Shown here piece after piece: positions 15,423 through 24,675 of a DNA stretch of 63,630 nucleotides. A program made the position numbers and the translations under genes. The notes under the pieces were generated by a model, which was not told where the DNA came from, ran no database searches, and saw only the letters and a program-made list of their open reading frames with translations. The DNA lies in NCBI GenBank assembly GCA_026415155.1, contig JAOAHQ010000005.1, positions 1 to 63,630 on the forward strand, written 5' to 3'. Source of the DNA: Rhodocyclaceae bacterium. GTDB lineage: Bacteria; Pseudomonadota; Gammaproteobacteria; Burkholderiales; Rhodocyclaceae. Within the stretch, counting starts at the first letter, position 1. The number at the start of each line of letters is the position of its first letter.

Positions 15423-16307
15423 TCAGCGGCGAGCGTCGGGGCGCTTGCCGCGCGCGGTTTCGAGCTGTTCGCAGAGCCGAGCAGCGCCTTCGATGAGCCG
15501 GGGCGTCGGCCGCTGCAAGAGATCGGGCGGGATGAAGAAGAGATTGTCGCGCTTCACTGCCGTCAAGCCCGTCCACTTCCGCCAGGCATCAAGCCACTCG
15601 GGGCGCGCCTCGCCCATGCCCGAGGCGATGATGACTTCGGGGTCGGCGGCGAGCACCGCTTCCACGCTCACCTGCGGCGCCAGGGCCTTGAGCTCGGCGA
15701 AGACGTTCTCGCCGCCACACAGGGCGATGACGTCGGAGATGATCTGGCCGCCGCCGATGGTCATCAAGGGCTGGTTCCAGATCTGGTAGAAGACGCGCAC
15801 CTTTGGCCGGGCCGCATGACGCTCGTGCAGCGCCGCTAGCCGCGTGCGGAATTCGCTCGCCGCGCGCTGCGCGGCCTCGCCCGTGCCGGCAAGCTGGCCG
15901 AAGCGCTCGAGGTTCTTCGCCACGTCCTCGATGCGGCTGGGCTGGACGAGGAACACCGGGATGCCGGCGGCGCGCAGCTTCTCGACGTGGGCGGGGCTGT
16001 TGCCGGAAAGCCAGCCGATCGCCAGATCCGGCCTCAAGGCGAGGATCGCCTCGAGATCGAGCTTCGAATAGCCGCCGATGCGCGGGATTTTCCGCGCGGC
16101 TTCGGGATGATCGCTGTAATCGACCGCGCCGACGATTTTCCCGCCCGCGCCGGCGGCGAAGAGCGTCTCGGTGATGTGCGGGGCGAGGCTGACGATGCGC
16201 GCGGCGGGCCGCTCAAAGCGCAGCGTCGCGCCGGCGTCATCAGTGAGTGAAATGGCCGCGCGCGCGGCAGAGGCGAAGAGGAGCAGCAGCCAGGCAAGGC
16301 GGGTCAT
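15423..16307 (-). CDS. btuF: Periplasmic cobalamin-binding protein (BtuF-like, second copy)
   Basis: This 294-residue protein has a signal peptide (MTRLAWLLLLFASAARA) and the BtuF/FecB fold: RIVSLAPHITETLFAAGAG, VGAVDYSDHPEAARKIP, YSKLDLEAILALRPDLAI. It is the last gene of a minus-strand operon after cobD, cbiB and the DUF4143 ATPase (ATGA overlap with cobD). The P-x-I-G-G-Y-x-K-x-x-x-E-x-I pattern is closer to classical BtuF than the copy in the btuBCD operon. No permease accompanies it, so it may share BtuCD. Confidence 0.9.
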   Translation of the reverse strand: MTRLAWLLLLFASAARAAISLTDDAGATLRFERPAARIVSLAPHITETLFAAGAGGKIVGAVDYSDHPEAARKIPRIGGYSKLDLEAILALRPDLAIGWLSGNSPAHVEKLRAAGIPVFLVQPSRIEDVAKNLERFGQLAGTGEAAQRAASEFRTRLAALHERHAARPKVRVFYQIWNQPLMTIGGGQIISDVIALCGGENVFAELKALAPQVSVEAVLAADPEVIIASGMGEARPEWLDAWRKWTGLTAVKRDNLFFIPPDLLQRPTPRLIEGAARLCEQLETARGKRPDARR

Positions 16308-17239
16308 GCGGTTTCCTTCAAGGCGTGTTCGAGTCGTTGCCATTGTGCCTCATTGGCGGGGAGCCCCACGCGCAGCGCCGGCGGCGCCGCGAAGCGGCGC
16401 AGGAGGAGGCCGCGCCGGGCGAGCTTTGTGAAGAGTCTCTCGGCCTCCGGCGTCGGTGCGTAACGGAACAGCGCCGTGCCGGTGCTGGTCAAGCCAAGCC
16501 CGTCGAGCAGCCGCTCAAGCCGCGCCGAGGCTTCGGCAAGCCGTTGCCGCTGCGCGCTTTGCCAGCCGCGATCGGAGAGCGCAAGCCGCGCCGCCCAGCG
16601 CGCCGGATGCGAGACGGCCCACGGAGAGAGCCGCTCGCGCAAGGCGGCCATGAACTCAGACGGGCCGAAGGCGAAGCCGATGCGCAGCCCCGCCAAACCA
16701 AAGAACTTGCCCAGCGAGCGCAGCACGACGACGTTGTCCGCAGCGCAGCCGATCATCGTCTCAGCGGGTGTTGCATCGAGGAAAGCCTCATCGACGAGCA
16801 GGAGCCGCACGCGCCCGGCAAGCTCAATCAGCGCCGCGTGCGGCTGAAGCTCGCCCGTCGGGTTGTTGGGATGGCAGAGGACGGCATAGTCGGCCTCGTC
16901 CCCCCAGCCGACCACAGTGTGGCCAGCAGCGCGCCAGGCGGCAGGATGCTCGGCATAGATCGGTTGCAGCATCGCCACGCGGCCGGGCGGCACAAGGCGC
17001 GGCAGCATCTCGAGCGCCCACTGCGTGCCGGGCACCGAAAGCCCCGCCGCGCCGTAGTAGGCGCACACGGCGGCCTCGAGCCCGTCTTCTTCTTCCGGCA
17101 GCCGCTGCCAGACCGCGGCGGGCACCGGCGGCAAGGGATAGGGCCAGGGCGCGATCCCCGTCGACAGGTCGAGCCAATCCTCGCGCGGAATGCCGAAGCG
17201 GCGCGCGGCCTCAACAAGCCGGCCGCCATGCTCAAGCAT
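16304..17239 (-). CDS. cobD: L-threonine-O-3-phosphate decarboxylase / CobC-type aminotransferase-fold enzyme
   Basis: This 311-residue PLP enzyme of fold type I has MLEHGGRLVEAARRFG, LDLSTGIAPWPYP, CHPNNPTGE and VDEAFLD, with the PLP lysine in SLGKFFGLAGLR. It supplies the aminopropanol arm of cobalamin. The start at 17239 overlaps the cbiB end by eight bases. It is slightly shorter than most homologues (about 330-360). Confidence 0.92.
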   Translation of the reverse strand: MLEHGGRLVEAARRFGIPREDWLDLSTGIAPWPYPLPPVPAAVWQRLPEEEDGLEAAVCAYYGAAGLSVPGTQWALEMLPRLVPPGRVAMLQPIYAEHPAAWRAAGHTVVGWGDEADYAVLCHPNNPTGELQPHAALIELAGRVRLLLVDEAFLDATPAETMIGCAADNVVVLRSLGKFFGLAGLRIGFAFGPSEFMAALRERLSPWAVSHPARWAARLALSDRGWQSAQRQRLAEASARLERLLDGLGLTSTGTALFRYAPTPEAERLFTKLARRGLLLRRFAAPPALRVGLPANEAQWQRLEHALKETA

Positions 17240-18155
17240 GGGCGAGGCTCCCCAGGGCAAAGAGAAAGAGCCACAGCCAGAGGCCGCGCTCGACGAGCGC
17301 GACGGCGCGGCGAATATCGGCGGCGGAGGGCGAGGGACCAAAGCCTAGCGGCGGGCGGATTTCGTCGCGGCCCGCGTAGCGTGCCGTCCCGCCAGCGCCG
17401 ACTTTCAGCGCGCCGCAGCCGGCGGCCATTACCGGGCCGGCATTCGGGCTCGGCCAGTGTTTCGCCTGCCGCTGCCAGCAGGCAAGCGCCGTGCGCATGC
17501 TGCCCAAAAGCGCATAGGTGAGGGCGGTAAGGCGCGCCGGGATGAAGCCGAGCAGATCGTCCGCCCGCGCCGCCGCCCAGCCGAAGTAACGCCGCCGCGC
17601 ATCGCGGTGGCCCCACATCGCATCGAGCGTGTTGGCGAGGCGAAAGAGCAGCGCCCCGGCCCCGCCGAGGACAAAAAACCAAAAGAGCGCGCCAAAGACG
17701 GCATCGTGGCCGTTTTCCAGCACCGATTCGACGGCGGCGGCCGCTACCCCATTTTCATCGAGATGCGCCGTCTCGCGCGTGACGATGCGGCTCAGAGCTT
17801 CCCGCGCCGCCGGCAGATCGCCTTGGCCGAGCGGCGCGGCGACGGCCTCGGCGTGTTCGGCGAGGCTCTTTGCGCCCAGCGCGAAATAGAGCAGCAGCAG
17901 ATCGAAGAGCGGCTGGGCAAGCCACCCCGCGAGCAAAACGGGCGGCATGACGAGGATGCACCAGGCCGCGAGCCCGCGCAGGCGGTTCGCGACCGGCTGC
18001 CCCGGCGCGCCGCGGCGCAAGGCGCGCTCGATTTGGTCGGCCAGTCGCCCAAAGCCGACGAGGGGATGGAAGCGGCGCGGTTCGCCCAAGAGCCGGTCGA
18101 GCAAGACGGCGGCGAGCGCGAGCAGAGGCGGTGTGAGCGAGTCGCCCAGGCTCAT
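17232..18155 (-). CDS. cbiB: Adenosylcobinamide-phosphate synthase
   Basis: This is a 307-residue membrane protein of the CbiB/CobD family: LLDRLLGEPRRFHPLVGFG, SRIVTRETAHLDE, ESVLENGHDAVFGALFW, RLANTLDAMWGHR and NAGPVMAAGCGAL. It attaches aminopropanol phosphate to adenosylcobyrate. [10 protein letters not shown] (about 254-263) is encoded by an exact dispersed-motif copy and occupies the place where relatives have a similar glycine-rich loop before the RPPLG segment. Both ends overlap neighbours, indicating one operon. Confidence 0.94.
   Translation of the reverse strand: MSLGDSLTPPLLALAAVLLDRLLGEPRRFHPLVGFGRLADQIERALRRGAPGQPVANRLRGLAAWCILVMPPVLLAGWLAQPLFDLLLLYFALGAKSLAEHAEAVAAPLGQGDLPAAREALSRIVTRETAHLDENGVAAAAVESVLENGHDAVFGALFWFFVLGGAGALLFRLANTLDAMWGHRDARRRYFGWAAARADDLLGFIPARLTALTYALLGSMRTALACWQRQAKHWPSPNAGPVMAAGCGALKVGAGGTARYAGRDEIRPPLGFGPSPSAADIRRAVALVERGLWLWLFLFALGSLAHA
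17383..17401 (-). repeat. Dispersed 19-bp motif, exact copy (in cbiB)
   Basis: Exact core on the minus strand, same sense as cbiB and read as KVGAGGTA with its AAAG extension. Confidence 0.9.
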
Positions 18156-19315
18156 GCGGAATGCAGGCGTTGCGAAAGTTCGGCCAAGGGGATGGCCTCG
18201 ATGTCCTCGGCGAGCCGGTAGCGCTCCTCGCCCGGATAGACGACGAAGCGCTTCTCCGGCTGCAAATCGGCGCAGGCGGCATGAAAACCGCGCTCGACCT
18301 TGGGGGCGAGGCTGCGCTTGATCTCGACCGCCCAGCGCCGGCCTTCCGGCCAGACGAGCAGCAGATCGACCTCCGCGCCGCCGCTCGTGCGGTAGAAATA
18401 GGCTTGCACGCGGGGATCGGCCTGGGCGAGCAGGTTTTCGATCACGAAGCCTTCCCAGCTCGCGCCGACCACGGGGTGGGAGAGCAGCGTCTCCTTGTCC
18501 GGGATGTTGAGCAGCGCATGGACGAGACCGCTGTCGCGCACATAGACCTTCGGCGATTTGGTGAGCCGCTTGCCGAGATTGGCATGCCAGGCGGGCAGCC
18601 GGCGCACCAGCAGAAGATCGACGAGCAGGTCGAGATAGCCGCCGGCCGTCTTGACATCGACGCCGAGGTTACGGGCGAACATGGCGGTATTGAGCAGTCC
18701 CCCTTGATGATGCGCGAGCATGGTCCACAAGCGCCGCAGCGTCTCGGCGGCGATGCGCCGGCCGAACTGGGGGATGTCGCGTTCGAGATAGCTGCGGATG
18801 AAGTCTAGCCGCCAACGCAGGCTCGCGGCATCGCTCGCAGCGAGGAAGCTTTCCGGAAAGCCGCCGCGCAGCCACAGCATATCGCGCGCCGGAGCACCGG
18901 TCTCGCCGAGATGGAAGGGGGTGAGCTCGAGATAGGCGACGCGGCCGGCCAGCGTCTCGCCGGATTGCTTGAGCAGCTCGAGCGAGGCCGAGCCGAGGAG
19001 CAGATACAACCCTGCCTGCTTTCCCGCCCGCCGCGCGCGGTCGATGAGCCCGCGCAGCAGCGGAAAGAGGCCGGGCGCGCGATGCACCTCGTCGAGGATG
19101 ACGAGCTGATCGAGGTGGTCGGCGAGATAAAGCTCTGCCTCGCTGAGCTTGGCGCGATCCTGCTCCGATTCGAGGTCGAGATAGAGCGAAGGCCGCTGCC
19201 GGGCGATCTCGAGCGCCAATGTCGTTTTGCCCGACTGGCGCGGGCCGAGCAGCACCACGGCCGGCGCGTGGTCGAGCGTGTCCGCCAGAATCGGTTCCAG
19301 GCTGCGTTTCATCAT
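18152..19315 (-). CDS. AAA ATPase with DUF4143 domain
   Basis: This is a 387-residue protein of the widespread AAA_14/DUF4143 family: P-loop GPRQSGKTT, Walker B LVILDEVHRAPGLFPLLR, LLGSASLELLKQSGETLAGR, then a C-terminal restriction-endonuclease-like segment (TSGGAEVDLLLVWPEGRRWAVEIKRS). Function is generally unknown. It is the first gene of an operon with cbiB, cobD and btuF (4-base overlap with cbiB), which is unusual for this family. A long palindrome spans its start; ATG codons at 19315 and 19312 are both possible, and the longer start at 19339 would lie inside the palindrome. Confidence 0.88.
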   Translation of the reverse strand: MMKRSLEPILADTLDHAPAVVLLGPRQSGKTTLALEIARQRPSLYLDLESEQDRAKLSEAELYLADHLDQLVILDEVHRAPGLFPLLRGLIDRARRAGKQAGLYLLLGSASLELLKQSGETLAGRVAYLELTPFHLGETGAPARDMLWLRGGFPESFLAASDAASLRWRLDFIRSYLERDIPQFGRRIAAETLRRLWTMLAHHQGGLLNTAMFARNLGVDVKTAGGYLDLLVDLLLVRRLPAWHANLGKRLTKSPKVYVRDSGLVHALLNIPDKETLLSHPVVGASWEGFVIENLLAQADPRVQAYFYRTSGGAEVDLLLVWPEGRRWAVEIKRSLAPKVERGFHAACADLQPEKRFVVYPGEERYRLAEDIEAIPLAELSQRLHSA

Positions 19316-19350
19316 TGCAATTATGGAGTGTGGCTCCATGATTTGCAATG
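19313..19350. promoter_or_regulatory. Long near-palindrome between DUF4143 ATPase and cobQ
   Basis: The arms CATTGCAATTATGGAG and CTCCATGATTTGCAATG are inverted repeats around a five-base centre, with one extra base and one or two mismatches. It lies between divergent starts at 19315 and 19376, so it is a candidate shared operator or cruciform. Confidence 0.6.
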
Positions 19351-19375
19351 ATATGGCTCGCCAGGGGGCGCCGGC

Positions 19376-20848
19376 ATGCGAAAATCGGCGTTGATGAAAG
19401 CGCTGATGATCCAAGGTTGCACGTCAGACGCCGGCAAGAGCGTGCTCGTCGCGGCGCTGTGCCGCCTCCTCGCGCGGCGCGGCGTGAAGGTCGCGCCGTT
19501 CAAGCCGCAGAACATGGCCTTGAACTCGGCGGTCACCGTCGAGGGTGGCGAGATCGGCCGTGCGCAGGCGCTGCAGGCGCAGGCGGCGGGGCTCATCCCC
19601 CGCATCGACTTCAATCCGGTGCTCCTGAAGCCCAGTTCCGACCGCCGCGCGCAGGTGATCGTGCATGGCAAGGTCGTCAGCGAGCTCGATGCGCGCGCCT
19701 ATCACGACTACAAGCGCATCGCGATGGCCGCGGTGCTCGAGTCCTGGCAGCGCCTGCGCGACGAGTTCGAGGTCGTGATCGTCGAAGGCGCGGGCAGCCC
19801 GGCCGAAGTCAATCTAAGAGACCGCGACATCGCCAACATGGGCTTTGCCGAGGCCGTGGACATCCCCGTCTGGCTCGTCGGCGACATCGACCGCGGCGGG
19901 GTGCTCGCGCACATGGTCGGCACGCTCGAATGCTTGACGGCGAGCGAACGGGCGCGGGTGACGGGGCTCGTGATCAACAAGTTCCGTGGCGACCTCGGCC
20001 TGTTGCAGCCGGGCCTCGACTGGCTGGAGCGGCGCACCGGCAAGCCGGTGCTCGGCACGATTCCGTATCTTCCCGGGCTCTTCCTCGATGCCGAGGATGC
20101 GCTAGAGCGGCATGTCGTCCGCGAAGGTGAGGCGAAGCTCAAGGTGGCGGCGCTTGCCTACCCGCGCCTCTCGAACGCCACCGATCTCGACCCGCTGCGG
20201 CTTCATCCCGAGGTGGATTTCCGCTGGGTCGGGCCGGGGCAGCAGCTTCCTTCGTGCGATCTTCTCGTGCTGCCCGGCTCGAAGGCGGTGCAGGCGGATC
20301 TTCATTGGCTGCGTGAGCAGGGCCATGAAGCAGCGATCAAGCGTCATCTGCGCTATGGCGGCAAACTGATCGGCATTTGCGGCGGCTTCCAGATGCTCGG
20401 GCGCGTCTTGCACGATCCGCTCGGCCTCGAAGGCGCGCCCGGCAGCCTCACCGGGCTCGCGCTCCTCGAGTGCGAAACGACGCTCGAGGCCGAAAAGCAA
20501 TTGCGCAACGTGACGGGTTATCTGAAAGTCGGCGCTGGCGAGACGGCACGGGTGGCGGGCTACGAGATCCATATGGGCGTCACCCGAGGGCCGGCGCTTA
20601 AGCGTCCTGCCGTCTGGCTCGACGAGGGGCGCAGCGATGGCGCGCTCTCGGAGGATGGGCAGATTCTCGGCACTTACTGCCACGGTCTCTTCGACCATCC
20701 CGAGGCTTTTACGGCCTTGCTCGCCTGGGCCGGTGCGGCTTCACTCGCGCCGCTCGACCGCGCCGCGCGGCGCGAGGCCGATCTAGAGCGGCTTGCCGAT
20801 GCGGTCGAGGCGGCGCTTGCTCGGCCCTGGGAAGCTTGGCTGGGATAG
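19376..20848 (+). CDS. cobQ: Cobyric acid synthase
   Basis: This 490-residue protein has an ATPase domain ([48 protein letters not shown]) and a C-terminal glutamine amidotransferase domain (CGGFQMLG with catalytic Cys, YCHGLFDHP with catalytic His). It amidates four corrin side chains. [18 protein letters not shown] (about 385-402) includes a one-mismatch copy of the dispersed motif immediately before the conserved GYEIHMG motif. ATG at 19394 (MKALMIQG) is an alternative start. Confidence 0.96.
   Translation: MRKSALMKALMIQGCTSDAGKSVLVAALCRLLARRGVKVAPFKPQNMALNSAVTVEGGEIGRAQALQAQAAGLIPRIDFNPVLLKPSSDRRAQVIVHGKVVSELDARAYHDYKRIAMAAVLESWQRLRDEFEVVIVEGAGSPAEVNLRDRDIANMGFAEAVDIPVWLVGDIDRGGVLAHMVGTLECLTASERARVTGLVINKFRGDLGLLQPGLDWLERRTGKPVLGTIPYLPGLFLDAEDALERHVVREGEAKLKVAALAYPRLSNATDLDPLRLHPEVDFRWVGPGQQLPSCDLLVLPGSKAVQADLHWLREQGHEAAIKRHLRYGGKLIGICGGFQMLGRVLHDPLGLEGAPGSLTGLALLECETTLEAEKQLRNVTGYLKVGAGETARVAGYEIHMGVTRGPALKRPAVWLDEGRSDGALSEDGQILGTYCHGLFDHPEAFTALLAWAGAASLAPLDRAARREADLERLADAVEAALARPWEAWLG
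20529..20547 (+). repeat. Dispersed motif, one mismatch (in cobQ)
   Basis: TCGGCGCTGGCGAGACGGC, preceded by AAAG and read as KVGAGETA. Confidence 0.85.
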
Positions 20849-20951
20849 ATCAAGCTCACGGATCAATCTGGGCGAAGATACGCCCGGCACTCTTGCCGGC
20901 CTATTGAAAAGCGCTAAACTGAGCCTTCACGAAAAGATGGAGAAATGTGCG

Positions 20952-21200
20952 ATGGCTCATCCGATCCTGGCGCCGGTGGCCGCCAGCATCACCGAACTCA
21001 AACGAGACCCGATGGGCACCGTGGCCTCCGGCGAGGGCGGGCCGGTCGCGATCCTGAATCGCAACGAGCCGGCGTTTTACTGCGTGCCGGCCCCGGCGTT
21101 CGAGGCCTTGCTCGAGAAGATCGAAGACCTGGAGCTCAATGCGCTGGCCGACAGCCGCGCTGGACAGGATGAAATTCCGGTGACGCTCGATGCGCTTTGA
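20952..21200 (+). CDS. Phd/RelB-family antitoxin
   Basis: This 82-residue protein has the Phd/StbD-type pattern: ILAPVAASITELKRDPMGTV, PVAILNRNEPAFYCVPAPAFEALLEKIEDLEL and a short tail. The ATG at 20952 is preferred because GGAG lies at a suitable distance; 20937 is an alternative. Its last codons overlap the start of the interrupted relE toxin gene. The antitoxin itself appears intact. Confidence 0.85.
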   Translation: MAHPILAPVAASITELKRDPMGTVASGEGGPVAILNRNEPAFYCVPAPAFEALLEKIEDLELNALADSRAGQDEIPVTLDAL

Positions 21201-21682
21201 GCTGCGCTTCAAGGAAGCCGCGCTCGACGAATGGAAACGCCTGGACGGCAGCCTCCAGCAACAATTCAACCCAGATTGTCCATTAGATCGGGCAGATGAT
21301 CCATGAAGGGACTCCACGACTTTCACGGTGCCCTACGCGGCGGCGCTCGGGCTGCGGGCGGCATCTGCGCGCCCGTGCTCCTCGTCCAGAGGCACCGCTA
21401 TGGACTCGTCGCCCGGGCGCGCATCTCCTCGCCCTCGCCGACGAGCGCCGCTCGCGTTCCAATGGACAATCTGGGTTCAAGAAGAAACTGGCCGAGCGTC
21501 TGGAACACCCGCGCGTGCCCTCGGCGAAGCTCTCGGGCCATCCGAACCGTTACAAGATCAAGCTGGCGAGCGCCGGCTACCGGCTGGTTTACGAGGTGCG
21601 CGAGACCGAAGCCGTCGTGGTGGTCATCGCCGTCGGCAAGCGAGAGCGCAACCTGGTCTATACGCTGGCGGCCAAGCGATAA
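21190..21682 (+). pseudogene. RelE/StbE-type toxin gene interrupted by element B
   Basis: The reading frame starts MRFELRFKEAALDEWKRL and reaches LQQQF. It is then broken by a 206-bp insertion at 21270-21475 plus a 5-bp target duplication, 211 bp in all, which shifts the frame. After the insertion it resumes as KKKLAERLEHPRVPSAKL, then YKIKLASAGYRLVYEV and VGKRERNLVYTLA. Removing 211 bp restores a 93-residue RelE-family toxin exactly. The interrupted copy would stop after about 38 residues. RelE toxins cleave mRNA on the ribosome. Confidence 0.92.
21270..21475 (+). mobile_element. Element B, copy 1: MITE-like insertion in relE
   Basis: A 206-bp sequence is bounded by the inverted repeats CCCAGATTGTCCATT and AATGGACAATCTGGG and flanked by a direct repeat TTCAA (21265-21269 and 21476-21480). 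It contains no transposase gene. Related sequence occurs at 63316-63353 and, inverted, at 63490 to the window end. It is probably a non-autonomous element moved by an IS elsewhere in the genome. Confidence 0.92.
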
Positions 21683-21704
21683 AGCCGGGGGCGTTTTGAA
21701 GCCC

Positions 21705-22226
21705 TCAGCCGAGCGCCGGCGGCGGCGTGCGCTTGAGCGCGAGCGGCAATCCTGCGACGACGAGGGTCACGTCGTCGGCAAGCCGCGCGATTTGCTGGTT
21801 GAGCCGGCCTTGCTCGTCGCGGAAGCGCCGCGCCAGGGCGTTTTCCGGCACGATGCCGAAGCCCACCTCGTTGCTCACGAGCAGGATGCGCCCCGGCAGT
21901 TGCGGCAGTGTCTCGACGAGCTTTTCGATTTCTTCCTCGCGTCCGTGGATGAGGACGTTCGAAAGCCATAAGGTCAGGCAATCGACGACGAGGCAACGCC
22001 GCGCGTTGGCGTCGCGCAGCAACGCCGGGGCCAGCGCCAAGGGGTCTTCGACGGTGCGCCAGGCTTGCGGCCGGTCGGCCCGGTGGCGGGCGATGCGCGC
22101 GGCCATCTCCTCGTCGAGCGGCTCTGCCGTGGCGACATAGACGACGGCGAGGCCCGAGTCCTTGGCCTGCCGTTCGGCATAGGCGCTCTTGCCCGAGCGC
22201 GCGCCGCCCAGGATGAGCTCGATCAA
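21705..22226 (-). CDS. cobU: Adenosylcobinamide kinase / guanylyltransferase
   Basis: This 173-residue protein has the CobU pattern: P-loop GGARSGKS, YVATAEP, ARIARHRADRP with the guanylylated His, CLVVDCLTLWLSN and LVSNEVGFGIVP. It activates adenosylcobinamide with GTP for nucleotide-loop assembly. A TTG at 22226 is inferred as start: it yields the exact family N-terminus and forms a TTGA overlap with the stop of the upstream peptidase gene. No ATG is available at that position. Confidence 0.93.
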   Translation of the reverse strand: MIELILGGARSGKSAYAERQAKDSGLAVVYVATAEPLDEEMAARIARHRADRPQAWRTVEDPLALAPALLRDANARRCLVVDCLTLWLSNVLIHGREEEIEKLVETLPQLPGRILLVSNEVGFGIVPENALARRFRDEQGRLNQQIARLADDVTLVVAGLPLALKRTPPPALG

Positions 22227-23563
22227 CGCAGATAGCCCCAGCTCTTGAGCCGCTCCCTGGCGTGCTCGGCCGGCTTGCCGGTGGCGCCGGTTTTCAGAAA
22301 GCGCGCGTAGTGCTCGGCGGCCGCCTTGCGGTTGCCGGCCGCCTCGAGGCTTGCGCCCTTGAGAAAGGCAATGCCCGGATCGCCGGGCAGGAGGCGGTCG
22401 AACTGGTCGAAGGCGGCGAAGGCCGCTTCCGGCTGATGGAGCGCGAGCCGCAAGGAACCGATGAGCTTGGCGGCCTGGGCCTCTTGCGGATAGACCTGCC
22501 GCGCGGCCTCGGCGTAGCGCAGCGCCTCGGCGTTTTTTCCTTGCGCGGCGAGGCACTTGGCCATCAAGAGATTGGCCGGATAGTCCTCGGGTAAGAGGCG
22601 CAGCGCGTGACCGAAACGTTCGCCCGCCTCGTCGAACTTCTTCTTCGAAAGCGCCGTCTCGCCTTCCTTGCAGGCGTCGATGACCGGCTTCTTCGCGCGC
22701 AAGGCGGCGGTGCGATCCATGAAGCGCTCGCGGCCGGGATTGGCGGTGAGGCTCGAGGCATATTTGCCCTGCGCGAGCTGGCGCGCCGTCTCATACCGCT
22801 CGCTCGACATCGGATGGGAGGAGAACATCGTTTCGATCAGGGAGGGCTTTTCCTTCGCCTCCTTGAGCAGGAGGCCCTGCAAGCCCACCATGCCGGAAGC
22901 TGGATAGCCGGCGCGCACCATGTATTCCTGGCCGAGCGCGTCGGCCTCGCGCTCGTTGTCGCGCGAGTAGGAGGCCAGCAGGGCGCTCGCGCCGATCTGG
23001 CCGGCGACCGCCACGAGCGGCTGCCAGCGCGCATCCGAAGCGGCGGCCAGCGCCGAGACCGCGACTTGCGCGACGAGCCCCTGGCCTTGGCGCTGCGCGG
23101 CATGGCGCGCATTGACATGCCCGATCTCATGGCCAAGCAGGGCAGCAAGCTGCGCTTCGTTCTCGAGCTCGACCATGAGCCCGCGCGTCACGCCCATCGC
23201 GCCGCCGGGGAAGGTGTAGGCGTTCAAGTAATTGGCGTTCAGCACGCGGTAGGAATAGGGCATCTGCGGCCGGTGGCTCTTTTGATGCAGCCGCGTACCG
23301 ACTTCGGCGACGTAGGCGTTCGCTTCTCCGTCCTGCACCGCGCCCATGTCCTGCGAGAACTGGTGCGGCGCGAGCTCCTTGTCCACCGCGCGTTCCTGCG
23401 CCTCCGACATGCCGACGAGGATGGTCGAGCCATCGACCGGCGAGGTCGCGCAGCCCGAAAGAGAGGCCGTGGCGCTCGCGGCGAGGCTCGCGCCGAACAG
23501 TTTGAGCACATCGCGGCGGGTCAGGCGGTTGGCGGCCAGGCGTTGGGCGAAAGATTCGTGCAT
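22223..23563 (-). CDS. M48-family metallopeptidase with TPR-like C-terminus
   Basis: This 446-residue protein has a twin-arginine-like N-terminus ([12 protein letters not shown]) and a lipobox-like LSGCA. The M48 catalytic domain has [13 protein letters not shown] and an ERE-x-x-AD segment ([13 protein letters not shown]). A C-terminal region of tetratricopeptide-like helices follows (about 290-446). It resembles BepA/YfgC proteins that act on outer-membrane protein assembly in the periplasm. The gene is translationally coupled to cobU, which is an unexpected pairing. Confidence 0.9.
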   Translation of the reverse strand: MHESFAQRLAANRLTRRDVLKLFGASLAASATASLSGCATSPVDGSTILVGMSEAQERAVDKELAPHQFSQDMGAVQDGEANAYVAEVGTRLHQKSHRPQMPYSYRVLNANYLNAYTFPGGAMGVTRGLMVELENEAQLAALLGHEIGHVNARHAAQRQGQGLVAQVAVSALAAASDARWQPLVAVAGQIGASALLASYSRDNEREADALGQEYMVRAGYPASGMVGLQGLLLKEAKEKPSLIETMFSSHPMSSERYETARQLAQGKYASSLTANPGRERFMDRTAALRAKKPVIDACKEGETALSKKKFDEAGERFGHALRLLPEDYPANLLMAKCLAAQGKNAEALRYAEAARQVYPQEAQAAKLIGSLRLALHQPEAAFAAFDQFDRLLPGDPGIAFLKGASLEAAGNRKAAAEHYARFLKTGATGKPAEHARERLKSWGYLR

Positions 23564-23607
23564 GTCTTCCTCCTTCTAGAATGGCAATTTTTGCACGGCT
23601 CGCGATC

Positions 23608-24648
23608 ATGGATTTCTGCATTAACCCTCCTCCCCCCGATCTCGATGACGCGCTGCGCGCCGCGATCGATCAGAAGACCAAGCCCTTGGGCAGCCTGGGG
23701 CGCCTTGAGCGGCTTGCCTTCCAGATCGGCCGGGTGCGGCAATCGCTGCGGCCTCGGCTCGAAAAGCCGCACATCGTCGTCTGCGCCGGCGATCATGGCG
23801 CGGCCAAGGCCGGCATCTCGGCCTATCCGCAGGAAGTGACCTGGCAGATGGTCGAGAATTTCTTGGCCGGCGGCGCGGCGATCAACGTCTTCGCGCGCGC
23901 CAACGGCCTCGAACTTCTCATCGTCGATTGCGGCGTGGCGCACGACTTCGGCCCGCGCCCCGGTCTCGTCGATGCGAAAGTCGGCGCCGGCGGGACGGCC
24001 TCCTATCTCGAAGGGCCGGCGATGAGCGAGGCGCAATGCCGCCAGGCGCTGGAAAACGGCGCGGCGCTCGTCGCGCAACTTGCGGCAGCGGGCTGCAACG
24101 TCGTCGGCTTTGGTGAAATGGGCATCGGCAACACCGCGTCGGCCTCCCTCATCACGCATTGCCTCGCCGGCGCGCCGCTTTCCGAGTGCGTCGGCCGCGG
24201 CACGGGGCTTGACGATGCGGGCCTCGCGCGCAAACGGGCGCTCTTGCAGCAGGCGCTCGAAGCCTGGCCTGAGCGCAGCGCCGAGCCCTTGGCGGTGCTC
24301 GCGCGCTACGGCGGCTTCGAGATCGCGACGATGGCAGGCGGCATGCTGGAAGCCGCGCAGCGCAAAATGCTCGTGCTCGTCGACGGCTTCATCTCGGGCG
24401 CGGCGGCCCTGGTCGCTGCGCGCCTTGCGCCGGCCTTCCTCGACTTTGCGGTGTTTTCCCACCTCTCCCAGGAGCCGGGGCACCGGCGGCAGCTTGCCGC
24501 CCTCGGCGCCGAGCCGCTGCTCGATCTCGACCTGCGCCTGGGTGAAGGCACCGGAGTGGCGCTTGCCTGGCCGCTCGTCAAGTGTGCGGCGGCGATGCTT
24601 GCCGAAATGGCGAGCTTCGCCGAAGCAGGCGTTTCCCAAGCGGTCTAG
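23608..24648 (+). CDS. cobT: Nicotinate-nucleotide-dimethylbenzimidazole phosphoribosyltransferase
   Basis: This protein of about 346 residues has CobT motifs: [51 protein letters not shown] and [12 protein letters not shown] with the catalytic Glu. It makes alpha-ribazole phosphate. The segment [17 protein letters not shown] lies where the family has a KV-x-PGTxN-like segment, and it is encoded by an 18/19 copy of the dispersed motif. This copy therefore looks like substitution within an existing conserved stretch rather than an insertion. An upstream ATG at 23581 is also in frame. Confidence 0.95.
   Translation: MDFCINPPPPDLDDALRAAIDQKTKPLGSLGRLERLAFQIGRVRQSLRPRLEKPHIVVCAGDHGAAKAGISAYPQEVTWQMVENFLAGGAAINVFARANGLELLIVDCGVAHDFGPRPGLVDAKVGAGGTASYLEGPAMSEAQCRQALENGAALVAQLAAAGCNVVGFGEMGIGNTASASLITHCLAGAPLSECVGRGTGLDDAGLARKRALLQQALEAWPERSAEPLAVLARYGGFEIATMAGGMLEAAQRKMLVLVDGFISGAAALVAARLAPAFLDFAVFSHLSQEPGHRRQLAALGAEPLLDLDLRLGEGTGVALAWPLVKCAAAMLAEMASFAEAGVSQAV
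23981..23999 (+). repeat. Dispersed motif, one mismatch (in cobT)
   Basis: TCGGCGCCGGCGGGACGGC preceded by AAAG, read as KVGAGGTA. Confidence 0.85.
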
Positions 24649-24675
24649 AATCGGCATTTGCCTCAAGGAGCCGCC

